Shown piece after piece: positions 59,589-64,000 of a stretch of DNA of 64,000 nt. Within the stretch, counting starts at the first letter, position 1, and each line of letters opens with the position of its first letter. The notes beneath the pieces were generated by a model that was not told where the DNA came from, ran no database searches, and saw nothing but the letters and a program-made list of their open reading frames with translations. The DNA lies in the NCBI RefSeq assembly GCF_963669205.1, contig NZ_OY769915.1, positions 1,648,001 through 1,712,000 on the forward strand, written 5' to 3'. This DNA comes from an uncultured Roseibium sp. Its GTDB lineage: Bacteria > Pseudomonadota > Alphaproteobacteria > Rhizobiales > Stappiaceae. The position numbers were made by a program, and so were the translations under genes.

Positions 59589-61163
59589 TTGGAAATCATT
59601 CACGAAAGACCCAGCCAAAGGCTGCACTACCGGGTAACCGCGCCGATGCGCGTTGCCGTCGGAGAGCAGTCTTTCGACGCTGTCGACTGGGGTCTTGGCG
59701 GCTGCCGGATCGCAGGCGTCTTTCGTGAGCTTCCGGAACTCGGTTCCAGCCAGACATTGCTGTGTACGCTGCCATTCCAGGGTTTCAACATTACGCTCAA
59801 GGCCGACGCCGAAGTCATTCGCCTTGACGAGGAAAAAGGCGAGGTGGCTTACCGCTTCGTGCAGCTCGGTGAGCGCGAGACCGCGCTGATGCAGCACTTC
59901 GTCGAAGACCTTGTGCGCGGCAAGATGACGGACGTCGCCGACACGATCGTGCGCATCGACACTCCGGTCACCCCGGTTCCGACGAAACCGGATCCCAATC
60001 CCGCCGAAGCCATGCCGGTCCGGCGCTGGCCGGTCAGACAGATCGTGATGACACTGTTCTATTTCGTCCTCGGCGCGGTGGTGTTCGGCTATGTCGGGCT
60101 TTACGTCTTCGCGACCCTCTTCCGTCTCGAGGTCACGTCGGCGGTTGTCACGTCCGAGAGGCAGGCGATCAATGCACCGGCAAACGGCCGGGTCCTGACG
60201 GCGCAGCATGGCGTTGGCGACGTCGTTGCCGCCGGACAGGTTCTGCTGGTCATGGAGGACGGACGGCACGAAGAGACGTTGCGGCGCGCACAGACGGCCT
60301 TGGCCACGACCCGGGCGGAGCTCGCCGAAACGGAGGCCTTGCTTGCCGAGGAAAACCGGAAGGCCGAAGGTTACGCCCTTGTCGCGCGCAACAATGTGCG
60401 CCAGGCAGGGTCTCAGGTCGAGGGCCTTGAGCTTGCGAAGGAAAACGCGCTCCTGAAAGTCGAGCGGATGCGTTCCCTCGCTCAAAAAGGACTGGCGCTT
60501 GCCGATGATGTTGAAACGGCAGAACTGGAGCTCAAGTCGGTCATCTCCGATCTTGAACGCAAGCAGATCCACATTCAGGAACTGGAAGAGCTGATTGCCG
60601 GCGGCGACAGTGTCCGGCTGTTCACCGGTAACGCCTTTGCCGGACGCCTTGCCGAGATGAGGGCGAGGGTGGCAAGGCTCAAGTCCCAGGAAACGTTCCA
60701 GGCATCCATGGTTGAGGACCTGATGGACAAGGAAGCCCGGCTGAAGGTCGCGGCTCCTTTCGCGGGCCTCGTCAAGGAAAGAGACATCCTGGAGGGCACG
60801 TCTGCCAAGCAGGGTGAACCGCTGCTGGTGCTTGAAAAGTCAGGGTCTGAAGAGGTCAGCGCCTATCTCACCCAGGACGAAGTGCTTCACATTCGTCTGG
60901 GCACGACGGCCAATATCTTCGTTCCCTCGGAAAACCGCTGGGTCAGGGGCACGGTCGACCACATCGATCGCACGGATGGTTTTGTCGATGAGGTCTCAGA
61001 GACCTTCCGGTTCAGGGCACCGGACGCGCGTTCCGCAAAGGTGACGCTCGTGCCGGAGGGCGAGGCTTTCCCGGCCAGCGGCACACCGATCACGGTCTAC
61101 TTCGAGCGCCACCGGAACAACATTGTCTTCCGGACCGCCCAGCAGCTGGTGAGCGGGCTCTGA
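59589..61163 (+). CDS. PilZ / membrane-fusion protein of a polysaccharide synthase (Alg44-like)
   Basis: 524 residues from TTG 59589, favoured by GGGAAG six bases upstream; a TTG at 59535 lacks such a site. An N-terminal PilZ domain (about 6-110) has RPSQRLHYR (RxxxR) and DWGLGG where PilZ has [DN]xSxxG. One membrane helix follows (about 155-182, IVMTLFYFVLGAVVFGYVGLYV). A periplasmic HlyD-like part with lipoyl halves and a long coiled coil comes next. This is the layout of Alg44, which binds cyclic-di-GMP and activates the alginate polymerase. It overlaps the synthase gene by one base. Confidence 0.85.
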   Translation: MEIIHERPSQRLHYRVTAPMRVAVGEQSFDAVDWGLGGCRIAGVFRELPELGSSQTLLCTLPFQGFNITLKADAEVIRLDEEKGEVAYRFVQLGERETALMQHFVEDLVRGKMTDVADTIVRIDTPVTPVPTKPDPNPAEAMPVRRWPVRQIVMTLFYFVLGAVVFGYVGLYVFATLFRLEVTSAVVTSERQAINAPANGRVLTAQHGVGDVVAAGQVLLVMEDGRHEETLRRAQTALATTRAELAETEALLAEENRKAEGYALVARNNVRQAGSQVEGLELAKENALLKVERMRSLAQKGLALADDVETAELELKSVISDLERKQIHIQELEELIAGGDSVRLFTGNAFAGRLAEMRARVARLKSQETFQASMVEDLMDKEARLKVAAPFAGLVKERDILEGTSAKQGEPLLVLEKSGSEEVSAYLTQDEVLHIRLGTTANIFVPSENRWVRGTVDHIDRTDGFVDEVSETFRFRAPDARSAKVTLVPEGEAFPASGTPITVYFERHRNNIVFRTAQQLVSGL

Positions 61164-62764
61164 TGGCACAGGACAGATCCTCCATTCCCTACAAGGTCGA
61201 CGAGATCATGCACCAGCCGAAAGGCTGGGCAAAGTGGACGCCCTGGGCGCTGTTCCAGATCACGCTTTATTTCGGCTGCTGCTTCATCGGGCTCACGATC
61301 TTCGAAAATGTGTTTTTCAGCCCGTCCACGAAGGAAATCACGTTTGTTATCGGCCTTCTGGGCATCTGGCGATACGGCTGGTGGTTCACCCATGCCGTCC
61401 GGGCGTGGATCTACGGCAAGTTCGTTTATCCGTCCATGCGCGATGCGGGCAAGAAGGTCTGGGACGATGGTTGGCGCCCGCGGCATCTGCATTTCATGAT
61501 GACCACCTACAAGGAACATCGCGACATCACCGAGAAGGTCATTCGCTCGATCTGCCGTGAAATCAGGGACGCCGGCGTTCCCGGCACGATCTGGCTCGGC
61601 TCGGGCGACCGGTACGACGAGGAGCTGATTTCCAACCTGCTCGTTCGCGAATGGTCGGATCTGGATGTCACGCTGCATGTGGTGCGGCAGAACCAGCCGG
61701 GCAAGCGGCTTGCCATCGGGCTCGTGCTGCGCGCGATGAGCCGCGGCAATGTCGAGGCCGACGACCTGATCATCTTCATGGATGGCGACTTCATTCTCGC
61801 GCCCAACGCCGTTGGTGCCTGCCTGCCGCTGTTCAAGCTCTATCCCGATCTCCAGGCCTGCACCACCGACGAGGAAGTGCTCTGCATTGGACCGCGGTGG
61901 GTCGCCAACTGGCTGACCATGCGGTTCGCCCAGCGACGTCTTGCCATGCAGTCACATTCCCTGTCCGGCAGGGTTCTGACACTGACCGGACGCATGTCCG
62001 TTTTCAGGGCCAATCACCTGGTCAAGCTGAAGTTCATCCGTCTGCTGGAAGCCGATCACCTGGAACACTGGCTCTGGGGCAAATTCCGTTTCCTGTCCGG
62101 CGACGACAAGAGCACCTGGTATTACATGCTGCAGTCCGGCTGCCGCATGCTCTACGTGCCCGATGCCATGGGCTATACGGTCGAGGTGATCGAAGGGTCC
62201 GGCATGGACCGGATGGTGCAGAACTTCCGCCGCTGGTCCGGCAACATGCTGCGCAACGGCTCCCGGGCGCTGGCACTTGGTCCCCACCGCATGCCGTTTT
62301 TCATCTGGTGGTGCCTGCTCGATCAGCGGGTCTCCATGTGGACCATGCTGGTGAGCCCGGTTCTCGCCGTCTGCACGTCCTTCCTCTACGACCCGCACTA
62401 CATCTTCGGCTACATCGTCTTCATTTGCATCACGCGCATGCTTCTGTCGCTGTTCCTGTTTCAGTACGCGCGCAAGGTGGATCTCAGCTATCCGTTCATC
62501 CTCTATTTCAACCAGCTCATCAATGCGTCGGTGAAGGTCTATTGCATCTTCCGCCTGTCGAAGCAGCGCTGGTCGAACCGGGGGGACCAGCGCGCGGGCG
62601 AGGGCGACGGTCTAATCGCGACGCTGCAGAACTGGATGGCGAGCTACCTGACCTTTCTTTACGTCACGATGCTCTTTCTTGGCGTCTGCCTGATGGCCGG
62701 TCTCATCGATCCGCCGAGCACCGGAATGATCACCTTCCTGCTGGGGTGGACAGCCTCGGTCTGA
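61163..62764 (+). CDS. Alg8-like processive glycosyltransferase (GT2)
   Basis: 533 residues. Two N-terminal membrane helices, a cytosolic GT2 domain, and four to five C-terminal helices. The GT2 domain keeps the substrate motifs: LGSGDRYDEE, the DxD in IIFMDGDFIL, TED-like EADHLEHW, and the R/Q-x-x-RW-like NFRRWSGNMLRN. The stretch GSRALALGPHRM...LLDQRVSMW strongly resembles Alg8, the mannuronan synthase, more than BcsA. It should extrude a polysaccharide across the inner membrane under control of the PilZ protein encoded just upstream. A mixed-linkage glucan (BgsA-type) product cannot be ruled out. Confidence 0.85.
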   Translation: MAQDRSSIPYKVDEIMHQPKGWAKWTPWALFQITLYFGCCFIGLTIFENVFFSPSTKEITFVIGLLGIWRYGWWFTHAVRAWIYGKFVYPSMRDAGKKVWDDGWRPRHLHFMMTTYKEHRDITEKVIRSICREIRDAGVPGTIWLGSGDRYDEELISNLLVREWSDLDVTLHVVRQNQPGKRLAIGLVLRAMSRGNVEADDLIIFMDGDFILAPNAVGACLPLFKLYPDLQACTTDEEVLCIGPRWVANWLTMRFAQRRLAMQSHSLSGRVLTLTGRMSVFRANHLVKLKFIRLLEADHLEHWLWGKFRFLSGDDKSTWYYMLQSGCRMLYVPDAMGYTVEVIEGSGMDRMVQNFRRWSGNMLRNGSRALALGPHRMPFFIWWCLLDQRVSMWTMLVSPVLAVCTSFLYDPHYIFGYIVFICITRMLLSLFLFQYARKVDLSYPFILYFNQLINASVKVYCIFRLSKQRWSNRGDQRAGEGDGLIATLQNWMASYLTFLYVTMLFLGVCLMAGLIDPPSTGMITFLLGWTASV

Positions 62765-62779
62765 AGGCCGATGCGGTTT

Positions 62780-62812
62780 CCGATTTTGCAAAACGCGCAT
62801 TTTCAAAATCGG
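62780..62812 (+). terminator. Hairpin after the synthase gene
   Basis: CCGATTTTG (62780-62788) pairs with CAAAATCGG (62804-62812). A third related stretch (CAAAATCGG) follows at 62829-62837. The rest of the gap to 62940 is AT-rich and probably holds a promoter for the next gene. Confidence 0.5.
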
Positions 62813-62940
62813 ACAGAGAGCGACTTCCCAAAATCGGAAGATCAATTCAACTATCTGTATTCATTCGATTTTTATAGATAATGATGTGCTGGCCCGGTTC
62901 TTGTTTCTAAAGGCCCAGAAACAATTTCAGGGGCTTTGCC

Positions 62941-64000
62941 ATGAGACCGACTTCAAGATTCTACACCGCCGCCATGGCCATGACCGCGATGATCGCGCTG
63001 GCTCCGGTCGGGTTCAATGTCGTCGTCGACGCATTCGATCACAACCGGCTGGTGAACCTTGACCTGAACAAGAAGGAAACCAGCGTCAAGGCTCATTACC
63101 CGCTCTACAAGATGATCGAGTATCCGCGGATCAAGGCCTCGACCGTAGTTCTCGGAGACAGCCGCGCACGGGCGCTTCAGGACAAATACTGGCAGGAACT
63201 CGGCCGCGACGACGTCTACAACTTCGCCTATGGCGGGGCGACCGTCTACGAGATCTACGACACGTTCAAATACCTGCGCGATACGGTCGAGCTCGACACA
63301 CTGATCGTCAGCCTGCCGCTCAGAAGCATGGATGCCCGCTTCAAGGGCGGCATGAACCGCGTTCCCGAAGCAATCGCGCTCGCCGACAATCCCTTCGGCT
63401 ACTACACCAACTGGTTCGTTACCAAGACCGGATGGCACCTGCTTGAGGAACGCTATCCGGCGCTGACAGGATCTTTCGAAGACATTTCCTTCTGGCCCGT
63501 CCAGGAAGCCAGGGCGGCTGATTTCAACGCGATCGGCAAGCTCTCGGTCGAGGCGCTTCTCGACCCGGCCCTGTGTGACGAATGCGCCCTGAGCAAATCG
63601 GTCTCGGCTCTGCGGCTTCCGGCGGTCTACCACGGACGCGGTTATGGCCTGGGACGCTGGGCGGGGTACTGGCCCGAAATCATCATTGAACGCGATCTGC
63701 CGCAGCTCTTCGCCAAGCAGGTCGGCACCAACGGTGCGGCCGACTGGCGCCGCTTCAAGCAGTCGGATGAGCTGTGGGGCATGGTCGAGGAAATCGCGTC
63801 CTGGTCCGCCGAAAACGACGTAGACCTCATCTTCCTGATCCCGCCGACCATTTCCGAGATGCAGCGCCGGATCTCCGATTTCGGTCTCACCGCCGCCAAT
63901 CACAAGTTCCGCGAGCGGCTCTCCACGCTGGCTCCCGTCGTGGATCTGGATTTCGACACGCCCTTCACACGCGACCTGGAGAATTTCACGGACGCCTATC
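62941..64000 (+). CDS. SGNH-like exopolysaccharide protein (3' end outside window)
   Basis: The frame is open from ATG 62941 to the last base (353 complete codons); AGGGG lies 8 bases upstream. A signal peptide or anchor (residues 8-30, AAMAMTAMIALAPVGFNVVV) is followed by an SGNH-type nucleophile motif VVLGDSRARAL (serine at about 68) and NFAYGGATVYEIYDT, which resembles the oxyanion block of SGNH hydrolases. LIFLIPPTISEM and the C-terminal part continue the fold. AlgJ/AlgX-like acetyltransferases have a similar fold and occur in alginate operons, so it may modify the polymer in the periplasm. This is inferred; the remaining catalytic residues lie beyond the window. Confidence 0.7.
   Translation, partial: MRPTSRFYTAAMAMTAMIALAPVGFNVVVDAFDHNRLVNLDLNKKETSVKAHYPLYKMIEYPRIKASTVVLGDSRARALQDKYWQELGRDDVYNFAYGGATVYEIYDTFKYLRDTVELDTLIVSLPLRSMDARFKGGMNRVPEAIALADNPFGYYTNWFVTKTGWHLLEERYPALTGSFEDISFWPVQEARAADFNAIGKLSVEALLDPALCDECALSKSVSALRLPAVYHGRGYGLGRWAGYWPEIIIERDLPQLFAKQVGTNGAADWRRFKQSDELWGMVEEIASWSAENDVDLIFLIPPTISEMQRRISDFGLTAANHKFRERLSTLAPVVDLDFDTPFTRDLENFTDAY

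Noticed and set aside
62953..63903. Minus-strand open frame opposite the last gene
   Set aside because: The plus-strand frame from 62941 has a signal sequence, an SGNH motif and a ribosome-binding site; the minus frame is its high-GC mirror.
1..64000. tRNA, rRNA and CRISPR arrays
   Set aside because: I saw no tRNA-like cloverleaf, rRNA stretch or regularly spaced repeat array in the intergenic regions.

Overview
The window looks like a chromosomal stretch of a free-living, GC-rich alphaproteobacterium. The gene set (FixLJ/FixK control of a cbb3 oxidase, Urt urea ABC transporter, Sit-type Mn/Fe transporter, many PilZ, PAS and GGDEF signalling proteins, an RTX secreted protein, an Alg8/Alg44-like polysaccharide synthase) would fit a marine Stappiaceae/Roseibium(Labrenzia)-like bacterium. 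That placement is inferred from gene content and style, not proven. I saw no rRNA, tRNA or CRISPR array.

Layout. 1-5.3 kb: 3' part of a NIT-HAMP-MCP-PilZ chemoreceptor, then a disturbed region. It holds a MITE-like element, a low-GC GNAT acetyltransferase gene, and a 112-bp direct repeat on either side of that gene; the second copy is the true start of an ATP-dependent DNA ligase gene and the first is a stranded copy of it. 5.4-15 kb: small exported protein, two CTAG-bounded palindromes, a double-hotdog thioesterase, a NarL-type regulator, a membrane PAS-GGDEF-EAL protein, an SLC5-fused hybrid histidine kinase (CbrA type), and an IS630-type MITE. 15-22 kb: aminotransferase, fixL, fixJ, an orphan receiver, fixK, an unknown gene and hemN. 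22-30 kb: GST, AbrB-type membrane protein, a second chemoreceptor, a LOV (blue-light) histidine kinase with its receiver, an SHMT-like PLP enzyme and a divergent LysR regulator. 30.4-38.5 kb: complete ccoNOQP-ccoGHIS. 38.5-42.7 kb: small proteins, a receiver, aroQ, an ExoY-like sugar transferase and UDP-glucose dehydrogenase. 42.9-53.3 kb: urtABCDE (minus strand), divergent from an NCS1-transporter-fused hybrid kinase and its LuxR-type response regulator. 53.4-57 kb: sitABCD-like operon with a palindromic operator in its promoter. 57.3-64 kb: RTX/DUF4114 protein, then a PilZ membrane-fusion protein, an Alg8-like synthase and an SGNH-like protein cut by the window edge.

How it works together. 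The clearest circuit is oxygen control: a haem-PAS FixL (His and Arg spaced as in known FixL) would act on FixJ, FixJ on fixK, and FixK on sites of the type TTGAT-N4-ATCAA. Such sites lie before ccoN (perfect), hemN (one mismatch) and the aminotransferase gene next to fixL (one mismatch). A second theme is sensors built on transporters: one SLC5-kinase and one NCS1-kinase. The NCS1-kinase sits head-to-head with the urea transporter, and a perfect 16-bp palindrome lies between them. A third theme is cyclic-di-GMP: a GGDEF-EAL protein, two chemoreceptors with PilZ or PilZ-like tails, and a PilZ-controlled polysaccharide synthase.
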